Source: Pseudomonadota bacterium (GTDB lineage Bacteria > Pseudomonadota > Gammaproteobacteria > Acidiferrobacterales > UBA6901). From it: a stretch of DNA of 57,755 nucleotides. Shown here one piece after another: positions 42,822 to 53,979 of this stretch. Position 1 is the first letter of the stretch; each line of letters starts with the position of its first letter. Below the pieces are notes generated by a model, which worked only from the letters and a program-made list of their open reading frames with translations, was not told the DNA's origin and did no database searches. The DNA lies in assembly GCA_021819085.1 (NCBI GenBank), contig JAKASJ010000022.1, forward strand, positions 1 through 57,755, given 5' to 3'. A program made the translations under genes and the position numbers.

Positions 42822-44096
42822 ATGAACCGAAAGATCGATGTTCACGAGCTGCGCAAGGGGATGTATGTTTGCGAGCTTGATCGCCCCTGGGTAGGAACTC
42901 CATTCCTGTTCCAGGGCTTCGAGATCCAGACTGATGAGGAACTCGAGAAACTGCGCGGCCTGTGTCACTACGTGTACGTTACCGACGAACCGGCAACACC
43001 TGCCGTTACGCATCGCAGGGCAGCCGCTCCCTCCGGCGCATCGCCCATCTTGTCCAGCGTCACCACCGTTGATCATGTCCGCGACCTCGGCGCAATCCCC
43101 CAATCGCGCCGGGCACCGCCACGCTACCGCGACCAGGTCAGCCTGGAGGAAGAGATGGATGCGGCACGTCCGCTGGAATCGGGCACGCGCGCGCTGATTC
43201 ATTCGATCATGGACGATGTCCGCCTCGGAAACAGCCTCAATGCCACGCCGGTAAGACAGGCCGTCGACGGAATGGTCAACAGCGTAGTGCGCAATCCCGA
43301 CGCGCTGGTGTGGCTAACCCAGCTCAAGAACAAGGATGAATACACTGCCCTGCACAGCCTGCGGGTCTGCATCCTGGCACTGACGTTCGGTCGTCACCTG
43401 GATCTTTCGGAGGAGGAACTCAATGTACTCGGCACCGGAGCGCTGCTGCACGATATCGGCAAGCTCAGGGTTCCCAACGAAATCCTGAACAAGCCGGCGC
43501 GGCTCACTGACCAGGAGTACCAGATCATGAAGACGCACGTCCCGCTCGGGGTGCGGATTCTCGACAATACCCGTGGTATTCCTGCGGCGGCTATCGCGGT
43601 AGCACGCTGCCACCATGAGCGCTACAGCGGCTCGGGCTACATCAACGGTATTACCGGAGAGCAGATCGGTCTGTTCGGTCTGATCGGCGCCATCGTGGAT
43701 ACCTATGATGCGATCACCAGCGATCGCACCTACCACAACGGGCTTTCGGCATACGATGCGCTGAAAAAACTCTACGAAGGGCGCGACAAGGATTTCCACC
43801 CGGGTCTCGTGGAACAGTTCATCCAGTGCATGGGCATCTATCCGATCGGCAGCATCGTGGAATTGAATACCGGCAGCGTGGGTGTGGTGATTACCGTGAA
43901 CCGCGAACGCCGCCTGCGGCCGAAGGTCGCGCTGGTGCTCGATGAAAACAAAAACCCCCACGCGATCTCCCCGGTTCTCGATCTGTTCCACACCCTTTCC
44001 GATACTTCGGGGGCGGCCCTCGAGATACGCCGGGTTCTGCCTTCCGGTGCCTACGGCATCAATCCCAACAGCTTTCTGCCATCCGTCGGGGCTTAG
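42822..44096 (+). CDS. HD-GYP domain phosphodiesterase with N-terminal DUF3391, variant GYI motif
   Basis: This 424-residue protein begins with a DUF3391 domain (KIDVHELRKGMYVCELD) and has an HD-GYP domain (about 160-360). Metal-site features are LLHDIGKLRVP, MKTHVPLG, ARCHHERYSG and IVDTYDAITSDR. The signature block reads HHERYSGSGYINGITG: Asp of the usual DG and Pro of GYP are replaced by Ser and Ile. Metal ligands are kept, so hydrolysis of c-di-GMP is still possible, but partner recognition through the GYP loop may differ. The start is unclear: ATG 42822 fits homologues best; ATG 42798 and TTG 42783 are in frame. Confidence 0.83.
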   Translation: MNRKIDVHELRKGMYVCELDRPWVGTPFLFQGFEIQTDEELEKLRGLCHYVYVTDEPATPAVTHRRAAAPSGASPILSSVTTVDHVRDLGAIPQSRRAPPRYRDQVSLEEEMDAARPLESGTRALIHSIMDDVRLGNSLNATPVRQAVDGMVNSVVRNPDALVWLTQLKNKDEYTALHSLRVCILALTFGRHLDLSEEELNVLGTGALLHDIGKLRVPNEILNKPARLTDQEYQIMKTHVPLGVRILDNTRGIPAAAIAVARCHHERYSGSGYINGITGEQIGLFGLIGAIVDTYDAITSDRTYHNGLSAYDALKKLYEGRDKDFHPGLVEQFIQCMGIYPIGSIVELNTGSVGVVITVNRERRLRPKVALVLDENKNPHAISPVLDLFHTLSDTSGAALEIRRVLPSGAYGINPNSFLPSVGA

Positions 44097-44145
44097 GGGA
44101 CAATGTTCCCGTCGCCGCGGGAAATCGCGCTGTGCCGCACCGGTA

Positions 44146-44910
44146 TCAGCGCTCGAGCCAGATGAGCGACGCCATGCGTCCGCAGGCGCCGTCGCGGCGG
44201 TAGGAATAGAACCTCTCCGATTCCGTCACGGTGCAGAACCCGCCGCCATAAACGCGCCCGATGCCGGCCCGGCGCAGACGCAGGCGCGCCAGCCCATAAA
44301 GATCGGCAAGCAGTCTGCCCTGCCGGCCTTCGGCGAACAGGGAGTGCGCCGCGCTGTCCTGGCCGGAAAATGCTTCACGCACCTCTGGACCGACTTCGAA
44401 TGCTGCCGGCCCGATCGCCGGCCCGAGCCAGGCCATGAGACCCGCCGGGTCAAGCTCCATCGCCGCCACACCACTTTCGACGATGCCGGCCGCAAGACCT
44501 CGCCAGCCGGCATGCAGGACCGCGACCCGGGTCCCCGACAGGTCGCACAGAAAAACCGGCAGGCAGTCGGCAGTCAGCACCGCGCAAACGAATCCCGGGC
44601 CGTCCGCATAGCTGCCATCCGCCGCGGCGCCCTCGCCGGCCTGCCCCGCGTGGATTACGCGGGTCCCGTGCACCTGCTGAAGCCAAGCCGGCTCGGCCGG
44701 CAGATTCAACGCCGCGCACAGCTGCTCGCGGTTGCGTGCCACCGCCTCCGGGTCATCGCCCACATGGTTCGCGAGGTTGAAGCTGTCGTAGGGCCGGCGA
44801 CTCGTCCCGCCACTGCGCACGGTGGTGAGCGCCCTGACCCACGGCGCGGCGGGCCAATCGGGGACCACGCAATCGCCGAGGCTAGGCACGACGTCCGCGC
44901 ACGGATCCAT
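44146..44910 (-). CDS. pgeF: Purine nucleoside phosphorylase/peptidoglycan editing factor PgeF (YfiH)
   Basis: This 254-residue protein belongs to the YfiH/LACC1 family. Metal-binding motifs are VHGTRVIHAG (about 79), LTADCLPVFLCD (about 110) and HAGWRGLAAGIVE (about 132). Members have purine nucleoside phosphorylase and adenosine deaminase activity, and E. coli YfiH prevents misincorporation of L-Ser in peptidoglycan. The gene overlaps the end of rluD by 29 bases, the common rluD-yfiH arrangement of gammaproteobacteria, so it is probably translated after rluD from the same transcript. Confidence 0.92.
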   Translation of the reverse strand: MDPCADVVPSLGDCVVPDWPAAPWVRALTTVRSGGTSRRPYDSFNLANHVGDDPEAVARNREQLCAALNLPAEPAWLQQVHGTRVIHAGQAGEGAAADGSYADGPGFVCAVLTADCLPVFLCDLSGTRVAVLHAGWRGLAAGIVESGVAAMELDPAGLMAWLGPAIGPAAFEVGPEVREAFSGQDSAAHSLFAEGRQGRLLADLYGLARLRLRRAGIGRVYGGGFCTVTESERFYSYRRDGACGRMASLIWLER

Positions 44911-45868
44911 GGGCCTGCATATCCGCCTCCAGCGCCTTCAGCAGCGCCACCATGTCAGCCGGCAGGGGACTCGTCCAGTGCATCGTTTCGCCACTCGCCG
45001 GATGAACCACAGCCAGGCGGGCGGCATGCAGTGCCTGACGCCGGAACGCGCGCAGGGCGGCGGCAAATTGCCCGCTGCTGAGCGGCGGGATCTGCAGCCG
45101 GCCGCCGTATACCGGATCTCCCAATATCGGAAACCGCCGGTGCGCCAGGTGCACCCGGATCTGGTGTGTACGTCCCGATTCAAGCCTGACCCGCAGCAGG
45201 CTGTGCGCACGGAAGCGTGCCTCGACCCGGAAATGGCTAACTGCCGCCCTGCCACCCTCGCTTACCGCCATGCGCGTACGGTGCACCCGGTGGCGTCCGA
45301 TGGGTGCGTCGATCGTCCCGCCTGCGACGGCAATGCCACAAACGATCGCCAGGTACTCCCGCTGCAGGCTGCGCTGGCGGAGCTGCTCGATCAGATCGCG
45401 GCGCGCCCGCTCGACGCGCGCCACGACCAGCAATCCGGAGGTATCCTTGTCCAGACGGTGGACGATTCCGGCACGCGGCAGGTGGCGGAGCCGGGGATCG
45501 TGGTTGAGGAGCGCATTTAGCATAGTCCCCTCCCAGTTGCCGGCAGCGGGATGCACCACCAATCCCGCCGGCTTGTCGATCACCAGAAGCTCATCGTCCT
45601 CGTACACCACCTCCAGCGGGATGGCCTGCGCCTCCCAGTCTACCGCGGGCGCCTGCGGAACCGTGATGCGAACCTGTTCTCCACCGCGGATGCGGTCGCG
45701 TGCACGCGCCGGCGCCGCGTCCACCTGAACCAGTCCGGAACGGATCCACTTCTGGATCTGGGATCGGGTAAACTCGGGAAGCAGGCCGGCCAGCGCCTGA
45801 TCCAGGCGCTGGCCCACATACTCGGACGGCACACGTGCCGACAGCTCGGTCCCGCCAGGGGGAGTCAC
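44882..45868 (-). CDS. rluD: 23S rRNA pseudouridine synthase RluD
   Basis: The 328-residue enzyme makes pseudouridines in helix 69 of 23S rRNA. It has an N-terminal S4 RNA-binding domain (GQRLDQALAGLLPEFTRSQIQKWI) and the RluA-family catalytic motif HRLDKDTSGLLVVA (catalytic Asp). GTG 45868 gives an N-terminus of the same length as E. coli RluD (326 aa). An ATG at 45943 is in frame but shares its bases with the divergent bamD start codon. It is head-to-head with bamD, as in E. coli, and overlaps pgeF downstream. Confidence 0.93.
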   Translation of the reverse strand: MTPPGGTELSARVPSEYVGQRLDQALAGLLPEFTRSQIQKWIRSGLVQVDAAPARARDRIRGGEQVRITVPQAPAVDWEAQAIPLEVVYEDDELLVIDKPAGLVVHPAAGNWEGTMLNALLNHDPRLRHLPRAGIVHRLDKDTSGLLVVARVERARRDLIEQLRQRSLQREYLAIVCGIAVAGGTIDAPIGRHRVHRTRMAVSEGGRAAVSHFRVEARFRAHSLLRVRLESGRTHQIRVHLAHRRFPILGDPVYGGRLQIPPLSSGQFAAALRAFRRQALHAARLAVVHPASGETMHWTSPLPADMVALLKALEADMQAHGSVRGRRA

Positions 45869-45941
45869 AAGCGTCTGTCCGGCTTCTCGTACCCGGCGAT
45901 TCGGAGTATTCTTCGCGTCACCAAAAGTTCGACCTGAAACC

Positions 45942-46724
45942 ATGCCACCCATATCCCTGCGCCGCATCGCGCCCGTCGTTGTACTCGCGCTCCTTGCCGG
46001 CTGCTCTACCCTGAAGAAGCCTGAGGACCGCACCGGTTCGGCGGAGCACTTCTACAATAAAGGTCTGACCGCGCTCAACGAGGGAGACTATACCCGGGCG
46101 ATCAGGAACTTCCAGACACTCGATGCGCGCTACCCTTATGGCGCCTATGCCGAACAGGCGCAGATCGACATCGCCTACGCGTATTATAAGAATAATCACC
46201 CGAATGAGGCCATCGATGCCGCGGATCGGTTCATACGCCTGCATCCGACATACCGGTATGTCGACTACGCCTACTACCTCAAGGGCCTGGCAAATTTTCA
46301 CTTCAAGCACAGCACCCTCGCGAGCCTGTTCACGGGCAGCAACGTTTCCGACCGCGACACCAAGCGGCTGGCCGACGCCTACGACGCCTTCCGCGTGGTC
46401 GTCACCCGCTTCCCCGACAGCCGCTATGTGGCCGACAGCCGCAAACGCATGGCCTATCTGCTCAACCTGATGGCAGAAAGCGAAATCAACATCGCCCGGT
46501 TCTATTACAAGCGCGGCGCCTACGTCGCCGCGGCGAATCGCGCAAAGTACGTCATTGACCATTACCAGCGCACACCGGCAGTCGAAGACGCGCTCGGTAT
46601 TCAGGCCATGGCATACAAGAGGATGGGGATGAAACAGCTCGCCGGCGACACGCTGCGGGTGCTGCAACTGAACTTTCCCGGCAGCCACTACATCGGGCAG
46701 ATCCAGGCACTTCCTGCCGGATGA
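45942..46724 (+). CDS. bamD: Outer membrane protein assembly factor BamD
   Basis: The 260-residue lipoprotein is an essential part of the BAM complex that folds outer-membrane proteins. A signal peptide ends in the lipobox LLAGCS (Cys about 21). It then has TPR-like repeats: HFYNKGLTALNEGDYTRAI, AQIDIAYAYYKNNHPNEAI, YRYVDYAYYLKGLANF and RMAYLLNLMAESEINIA. Length matches E. coli BamD (245 aa). It is divergent from rluD, with the start codons practically adjacent, so its promoter must lie inside the rluD N-terminal region. Confidence 0.94.
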   Translation: MPPISLRRIAPVVVLALLAGCSTLKKPEDRTGSAEHFYNKGLTALNEGDYTRAIRNFQTLDARYPYGAYAEQAQIDIAYAYYKNNHPNEAIDAADRFIRLHPTYRYVDYAYYLKGLANFHFKHSTLASLFTGSNVSDRDTKRLADAYDAFRVVVTRFPDSRYVADSRKRMAYLLNLMAESEINIARFYYKRGAYVAAANRAKYVIDHYQRTPAVEDALGIQAMAYKRMGMKQLAGDTLRVLQLNFPGSHYIGQIQALPAG

Positions 46725-46750
46725 TGCGGCGCGTATGCGCCACGCCCCCG

Positions 46751-48816
<2,066 letters not shown>

Positions 48817-49034
48817 CAGAACTCCCTCCCGAACACGCACCGCGCCCGCGGAACAGGGCAATAGGCGGCTGCGGGTGCTCCGGGCAATATCGTCGTATCC
48901 ATTGGGCGTTGAACCGGCCTGCTACGATCCACGGCGGTTGCCGGATCGCAACAGCCGCGCGCTATTCTGGGCCAATCCACCTGATATTTCAAAACGCCAT
49001 GGCCCGAAACCCCGCACGGTATTAAACTGGTGGC

Positions 49035-50180
49035 ATGCGGCTGTCGGTAGCAGAAAGCCTCGAACAGGTCCGGCCGGAGGACTGGGATCGCGTGGCCGGC
49101 GGACACGACCCTTTCCTGAGCCATGCGTTTCTTCATGCGCTCGAACGCAGCGGATGCGCCTGCGACGCGAGCGGCTGGTCCGCGCGGCACCTGTTGCTGC
49201 ACGCCTCCGACGGCCACCTGGCTGCGGCGGTGCCGCTGTACCTCAAAAGTCACTCCTTCGGAGAATTCGTATTCGACTGGGCCTGGGCGGACGCCTATCG
49301 CCGCGCCGGCCTGCGCTACTATCCGAAACTGGTGGCCACGGTTCCGTTCACACCGGTGACCGGTACGCGCATGCTCGTGGCCGCGGACGAGGACCGGGAT
49401 GCAATCAGGCGCCAGCTGATCGGCGCGGCACGCGACCTTGCCGACAGGCTCGGGGCTTCTTCGCTCCATTGGCTGTTCACCACGGCCGACGATACCGCGG
49501 CCCTTGAGGCGCACGGCATGATGCGCAGAACCGGATACCAGTTCCACTGGCACAACCGCGGCTACCGCGATTTCGACGACTTTCTTGCCGGTTTCTCGTC
49601 CCAGAAGCGCAAGAAGATCAGGCGCGAGCGCCTGCAGGTACGTGAAGCAGGTGTCGAGACTGTGCTGCTGACAGGCGACGAGCTCACTTCGGCACACTGG
49701 GAGCGGTTCTACGGATTTCATCTCGCCACGCTCCGCAAGCACGGTGCCGCCCCGTACCTGACACCGGAGTTCTTCCAGGCCCTGGGTAAAACCCTGCGCG
49801 AGCATGTCGTCATGGTCGTCGCCCGCCGCGGCCAGGACGATGTGGCCGCAGCCCTCAACCTGCGTGGCGCGGACGCGCTTTACGGCCGCTACTGGGGCGG
49901 GGCCCAGGATATCCCGGGCCTGCATTTCGAGACCTGCTACTACCGGGCGATCGAGTACTGCATTGCCGCCGGCATCCCGCGGTTCGAGGGTGGAGCCCAG
50001 GGCGGTCACAAGCTGGCGCGCGGATTCCTTCCGAACATGACGTTTTCTGCACACTGGCTGCGCCACCCGGAATTCGAGCGTGCCGTTGCGGACTTCCTGG
50101 AGCGGGAACGCAACGGACTGGAGGCCCATCTGGATGAACTTAACGAACATTCCCCGTTCAAAAAAGATGATGGAATCTGA
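49035..50180 (+). CDS. GNAT/FemAB-like protein of the COG3146 (DUF482) family
   Basis: This 381-residue protein matches the COG3146 pattern: LSHAFLHALERSG near the N-terminus, FVFDWAWADAYRRAGLRYYPKL, VPFTPVTGTRML, the basic FSSQKRKKIRRER and late blocks ALYGRYWG, HFETCYYRAIEYCI and EGGAQGGHKLARGF. The fold is two tandem GNAT-like halves as in FemX enzymes, but no substrate is established. It lies 45 bases upstream of aat; linkage with the aat-bpt pair, also GNAT-fold aminoacyl-transferases, is common in proteobacteria. Confidence 0.87.
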   Translation: MRLSVAESLEQVRPEDWDRVAGGHDPFLSHAFLHALERSGCACDASGWSARHLLLHASDGHLAAAVPLYLKSHSFGEFVFDWAWADAYRRAGLRYYPKLVATVPFTPVTGTRMLVAADEDRDAIRRQLIGAARDLADRLGASSLHWLFTTADDTAALEAHGMMRRTGYQFHWHNRGYRDFDDFLAGFSSQKRKKIRRERLQVREAGVETVLLTGDELTSAHWERFYGFHLATLRKHGAAPYLTPEFFQALGKTLREHVVMVVARRGQDDVAAALNLRGADALYGRYWGGAQDIPGLHFETCYYRAIEYCIAAGIPRFEGGAQGGHKLARGFLPNMTFSAHWLRHPEFERAVADFLERERNGLEAHLDELNEHSPFKKDDGI

Positions 50181-50225
50181 CACTTCGGGTATCCCAACAG
50201 GTCGGACCCTGCGACGGCGCCTGCC

Positions 50226-50945
50226 ATGCCGATATTGATGCCATCCGGCTCGGAGGTTCTGTTTCCGCCTCCCGAGACCGCGTCTGCGGAAGGGCTGCTG
50301 GCGATCGGCGGCGATCTGGGCAGTGAGCGCCTGCTCGAGGCCTATCGCCGCGGCATCTTCCCCTGGTACAGCGCCGGACAGCCGGTGCTGTGGTGGTCAC
50401 CGGATCCACGTACGGTGCTTTTTCCACAGCAGCTGAAGATTTCCCGCAGTCTGCGCAAGACGCTGAGACACGGGGGATTCCGCGTTACCCTGGACACGGC
50501 GTTTCGCGCGGTCATCGAAGGCTGTGCGGCACCGCGCCGCAACAGCCCCGGCGCCGGTGCCGGCACCTGGATCACCGCGGAGATGCGGGATGCCTATTGC
50601 CGCCTGCATGCGGAGGGCTACGCCCACTCGGTAGAAACCTGGCAGGGCAATCACCTCGTCGGCGGGCTGTACGGTGTTTCGCTGGGCGGCGCGTTTTTCG
50701 GGGAATCCATGTTCAGCCTCGCCACCGACGCGTCCAAGGTCGCCCTCGCGCATCTGGTACGCCAGCTCGAGGCATGGAACTTCAGCCTGATAGACTGTCA
50801 GGTGGCGTCTGCGCATCTTTTCAGCCTTGGCGCCGAAGAGATCCCCAGGTCCAGATTTCTTGCACTGCTCGCAGCCGCCCTCAAGGCTCCAGGGCGGCAC
50901 GGCGCCTGGAAACTTGAGATACCGCCTGCGGCAACCCACCCATGA
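50226..50945 (+). CDS. aat: Leucyl/phenylalanyl-tRNA--protein transferase
   Basis: The 239-residue enzyme moves Leu or Phe from tRNA to proteins with N-terminal Lys or Arg, creating N-degrons for ClpS/ClpAP. Diagnostic segments are [80 protein letters not shown] and [19 protein letters not shown] (family order intact). The stop overlaps the start of bpt (ATGA), so both transferases are translated together. clpS and clpA are encoded 5 kb downstream on the other strand. Confidence 0.96.
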   Translation: MPILMPSGSEVLFPPPETASAEGLLAIGGDLGSERLLEAYRRGIFPWYSAGQPVLWWSPDPRTVLFPQQLKISRSLRKTLRHGGFRVTLDTAFRAVIEGCAAPRRNSPGAGAGTWITAEMRDAYCRLHAEGYAHSVETWQGNHLVGGLYGVSLGGAFFGESMFSLATDASKVALAHLVRQLEAWNFSLIDCQVASAHLFSLGAEEIPRSRFLALLAAALKAPGRHGAWKLEIPPAATHP

Positions 50946-51706
50946 CGGCCACCCAGGACAAACCCGATCTGTACCTTTCGATGCCGCATCCGTGCAGCTA
51001 CCTTGCGGGGCGAACCAGCACGATCGTATTTGTGGACCCGCACCGGCCGCTCGATACCAGCCGCTATGCGGACTTCGTTCGACAAGGGTTCCGCCGCAGC
51101 GGCGAGCTGGTCTACCGACCCTATTGCCAGGGATGCGCAGCCTGCGTCCCGGTGCGCATTCCGGTACCGCGTTTCCGTCCTTCACGAGGACAGAGGCGGG
51201 TATGGAAGAGGAACAGCGACGTCCGCGTGACGATCAGACCGGCGATTTTCAGCCCCGAACATTTTTCGCTCTACCGCCATTATCAGGCCGGCCGCCACGC
51301 CGGCTCCACCATGGATGATCCGGATCCGGAGAAATACATCGGCTTTCTGCGCAGCCCGCACATAGAAACCGTGTTCTGCGAACTGCGCGTGGCCGATCCC
51401 CCAGTCGATGCGTCCGCCGCGCAATCGCGCAGCGACGGGACCTTGCTGGGCGTTGCGGTCACCGACGTGCTGCCAGACGCCCTGTCCGCTGTCTATACGT
51501 TCTACGATCCCGATGAACAGGCGCGTGGCCTGGGGGTCTATGCGATTCTCTGGCAGATCGCCGAGGCGCAGCGGCGCGGTCTGTCCTGGGTATATCTAGG
51601 CTACTGGATCGCCCAGAGTCCGAAAATGGCCTACAAGACGAACTTCCGGCCACTGGAAATCCTGCGCGACGGGCAGTGGACAACCCTGGCCCGCGAGCGC
51701 TCCTGA
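50942..51706 (+). CDS. bpt: Aspartate/glutamate leucyltransferase Bpt
   Basis: The 254-residue enzyme (bacterial ATE1-like) attaches Leu from tRNA to proteins with N-terminal Asp or Glu, the second branch of the N-degron pathway. The Cys cluster [10 protein letters not shown] and [17 protein letters not shown] (about 60) is the N-terminal ATE domain, and the C-terminal GNAT-like domain shows [17 protein letters not shown] and [18 protein letters not shown]. The start overlaps aat. The family is often annotated as arginyltransferase, but the bacterial Bpt type transfers leucine. Confidence 0.94.
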   Translation: MTATQDKPDLYLSMPHPCSYLAGRTSTIVFVDPHRPLDTSRYADFVRQGFRRSGELVYRPYCQGCAACVPVRIPVPRFRPSRGQRRVWKRNSDVRVTIRPAIFSPEHFSLYRHYQAGRHAGSTMDDPDPEKYIGFLRSPHIETVFCELRVADPPVDASAAQSRSDGTLLGVAVTDVLPDALSAVYTFYDPDEQARGLGVYAILWQIAEAQRRGLSWVYLGYWIAQSPKMAYKTNFRPLEILRDGQWTTLARERS

Positions 51707-51951
51707 ATTCCACCGACGGCGACGGCACGGCCCGGTCTGGAAGGGGCACAATCCGGCATTTCGCCTTTATAGAATCCCCCCGGACAGACGTCTGCGCGGT
51801 CATCATACCGTCATGGTTCTGCGCTAGGCTGGCGCCGGATACCGATGAATTTCTGCCGGACGTCAGCGCTACGGCCACCGATCGGAAACGGTCCAGAACC
51901 CGACACAGGGCGGCGACGGCAGGCGGATTGCTCCAACCCGGGGACAAAACC

Positions 51952-52200
51952 ATGCTCAGCTTTCTGTTCCGTCTCATCCATGACTTCCATGCCGGCCACG
52001 GGTTCAACCCTAATACACTGTATATTAATACTTTTCATTACCGTAACCTGCGAGAGAGCGTCCCTGGTCTGAAGGCTGATGCCGATCTCGCCCGCTTTCT
52101 CGACGTCGACATCATCCTCAGCGAAGAGTCCATTCACCCGCATGTCGCTTGGTTGATCCCGGAAAGCCGCCAGCGCGCTGGCGGTCGGTCCGGGGGATAG
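51952..52200 (+). CDS. Small conserved-looking protein (82 aa)
   Basis: The ATG at 51952 follows GGGGAC by a short spacer. The product has a core [33 protein letters not shown] and [19 protein letters not shown] that looks like a compact alpha/beta domain. I recall small hypothetical proteins with the same HGF.PN.LY.N pattern in other proteobacteria, but no function. It is two genes downstream of aat-bpt and just upstream of infA on the same strand. The frame reaches back to 51676 but only this part looks coding. Confidence 0.6.
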   Translation: MLSFLFRLIHDFHAGHGFNPNTLYINTFHYRNLRESVPGLKADADLARFLDVDIILSEESIHPHVAWLIPESRQRAGGRSGG

Positions 52201-52342
52201 GACCCGCCCACCCGCAATCCGCAACCCGCCCTGGCGTACCCCCTTCGAAATGCGGCTTTACGCCCATCCACGAGTGGGGCATCATACGGCGCCAGCACAC
52301 GGGGCAACGTTCCCGTTCCGAAATTCATCCGCGAGGTCAGGT

Positions 52343-52561
52343 GTGGCGAGAGAAGAAAACATTGAAATGGAGGGGACGATCATCGAGACCCTGCCCAACA
52401 CCCTGTTTCGGGTGCAGCTTGAGAACGGTCATATAGTCACCGCCCACATTTCCGGCAAGATGCGCAAGAATTACATCCGCATCCTTACCGGCGACAAGGT
52501 CACCGTCCAGCTTACGCCTTACGACCTTTCGAAAGGTCGCATCACATTCCGCGCACGCTGA
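52343..52561 (+). CDS. infA: Translation initiation factor IF-1
   Basis: The 72-residue product has the exact IF-1 length and sequence pattern ([65 protein letters not shown]). It binds the ribosomal A site during initiation. It begins at GTG 52343 with GAGG nine bases upstream. Its place near aat, bpt and clpA follows the usual gammaproteobacterial neighbourhood. Confidence 0.97.
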   Translation: MAREENIEMEGTIIETLPNTLFRVQLENGHIVTAHISGKMRKNYIRILTGDKVTVQLTPYDLSKGRITFRAR

Positions 52562-52598
52562 CGACACCGGCTGCGGTCCAAAGGGATTCCGCCGGACT

Positions 52599-52934
52599 TC
52601 AGCTCCAGCATTTTTCGCCCACAAGCAGTGCCTCGGGCATCAAAGCCTTAAGCGCTCCGGCAATTTCCAGAATTACCCCGGGCTTGGGACGCACCGACAC
52701 CCACAGCAGATTTAGACGCACGTTGAGGTCGGCGAACACCACTTCGGCATAGCGGCCCAGCACCGCCTGCATGCAGCCGAGGGCTTCCGCAAGCTGATGT
52801 GCCGGGCGGTCGCGCAGGCCGGGAAACAGGATCATGAAATCGCTCAGCCGCTGACCGCATTCGTCACGCGTCGGCACACGCTCGTATAGCGGCCGGTTCG
52901 CCTCCAGCGTCAGGGAAGGCTGCGACTGGATCAT
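52599..52934 (-). CDS. Hypothetical protein (111 aa)
   Basis: This small soluble protein has no signal or membrane segment. Visible pattern: DFMILFPGLRDRPAHQLAEAL (helical), VLGRYAEVVFADLNVRLNLLWVSVRPKPGVILEIAGALKALMPEALLVG (strand-helix; quoted as the run RYAEVVFADLN, LLWVSVRPKPG and LEIAGALKALMP). It looks like a compact alpha/beta domain and is more regular than chance frames. ATG 52934 has GAGG about ten bases upstream. It is convergent with infA. I do not recognise a family. Confidence 0.6.
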   Translation of the reverse strand: MIQSQPSLTLEANRPLYERVPTRDECGQRLSDFMILFPGLRDRPAHQLAEALGCMQAVLGRYAEVVFADLNVRLNLLWVSVRPKPGVILEIAGALKALMPEALLVGEKCWS

Positions 52935-53086
52935 GAATTTCACGCCTCTACCCTAAGCCAAGGTGCCGATCCGAGGCAAGCGATCGAAGGCACAGCGTGT
53001 CCGCCCGGGGACTCCGGATGTCGGGATCCGGAGTTCCCGGGGGCAGGCGCACCGGCAGTGTCAGCCACTGCCGACGGCCGGACCGG

Positions 53087-53515
53087 CTACGGACGCACCA
53101 GCGTGTAGCCGCGGTGCACCAGCTTCACGATCTGCACGATGCCGGCGGGAACCGGATGCGCATACGGATCGAGTTTCGGCTTGTAGCCGAGCTGTTTGGT
53201 CATGGCCGCCAGCGTATTCTCGCAGGCATCGAAACGGACACCGGAAGCCCACAGACTCTGTATGCGACTGGCGTTGGGATTCTTGGCGAACAACAGCTTC
53301 AGACCCGGCCCGAACGCTACCACATGGATCTTCACGTGATCCACGCCATAGGCGTTGATGAGGTTGTTGGCGACATTGAGCACCAGGGTCTCTTTGGCAG
53401 GCGTTGCATCGCTGATCTGCAGCACTACCTTGTTCTCGGCTGCCTGTGCCGGCGGACTCGCATACAGCATCGCGCCGAAAACCAGTACGGCCAGCGACAT
53501 TAGACGATTACGCAT
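53087..53515 (-). CDS. Periplasmic DsrE/DsrF-like protein
   Basis: This 142-residue protein has a signal peptide (LAVLVFGAMLYASPPAQA) and a DsrE-type domain: KVVLQISDATPAKETLVLNVA, VKIHVVAFGPGLKLLF, GVRFDACENTLAAM and VQIVKLVHRGYTLVRP. The single Cys (DACENT) sits where many DsrE-like periplasmic proteins have their conserved Cys. Cytosolic DsrE relays sulfur; the role of exported members is unclear but they are frequent in sulfur-oxidising bacteria. ATG 53515 has GGAGG eight bases upstream. Confidence 0.8.
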   Translation of the reverse strand: MRNRLMSLAVLVFGAMLYASPPAQAAENKVVLQISDATPAKETLVLNVANNLINAYGVDHVKIHVVAFGPGLKLLFAKNPNASRIQSLWASGVRFDACENTLAAMTKQLGYKPKLDPYAHPVPAGIVQIVKLVHRGYTLVRP

Positions 53516-53979
53516 GGGACAATCCTCCATTTCAGTGGCTATCTTGAGAAAAAAGGGGAGCCCGGTGAAGCTGGGTCTGTGTTCTAGGTCCGGACCACCC
53601 CCAGGACCGGGCTTTTTTGTCGTGGGTCATCAAAGGGTAAGACGATTCAAAACGCGGATTTATTTCCCCTCCGGTGCGGGATGCACCCGGACGAAATCAG
53701 GGGCGCGTCCAGAGAAAGCCGGGGGGAAGGCAGGTCCGCCTTCGCAACGAATTGCCTGGACAGACGATGACCGAGTTCCCTGGACCCTTTTTGACCGTAC
53801 GGCTTCCCGGACTCAGCAAGCCAGGATCCGGCCTGGACAAGGACACGGCTTGGCGAAACCAGGTCCGGCGGAATCCGCAAAAGGCACCGCCCCGGACCGC
53901 AGCGCGGTACTTCGCTGCAGCCCGACAAGGAGGATTTCCGCTGCTTAACCGGTCCGCACCGCGGCCAGGACCGGGAGCG
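53516..53979. other. Non-coding gap between clpA and the DsrE-like gene
   Basis: No gene is supported. Besides the terminator-like inverted repeat at 53550-53618, only overlapping GC-rich frames are present. Confidence 0.4.
53550..53618. terminator. Possible bidirectional terminator downstream of clpA
   Basis: GCCCGGT (53560-53566) pairs with ACCGGGC (53606-53612) around a 39-base interior. On the plus strand six T follow the stem; on the minus strand a C4-T6 run follows the other arm. It could end clpS-clpA transcription before the DsrE-like gene. The long loop makes this uncertain. Confidence 0.4.
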
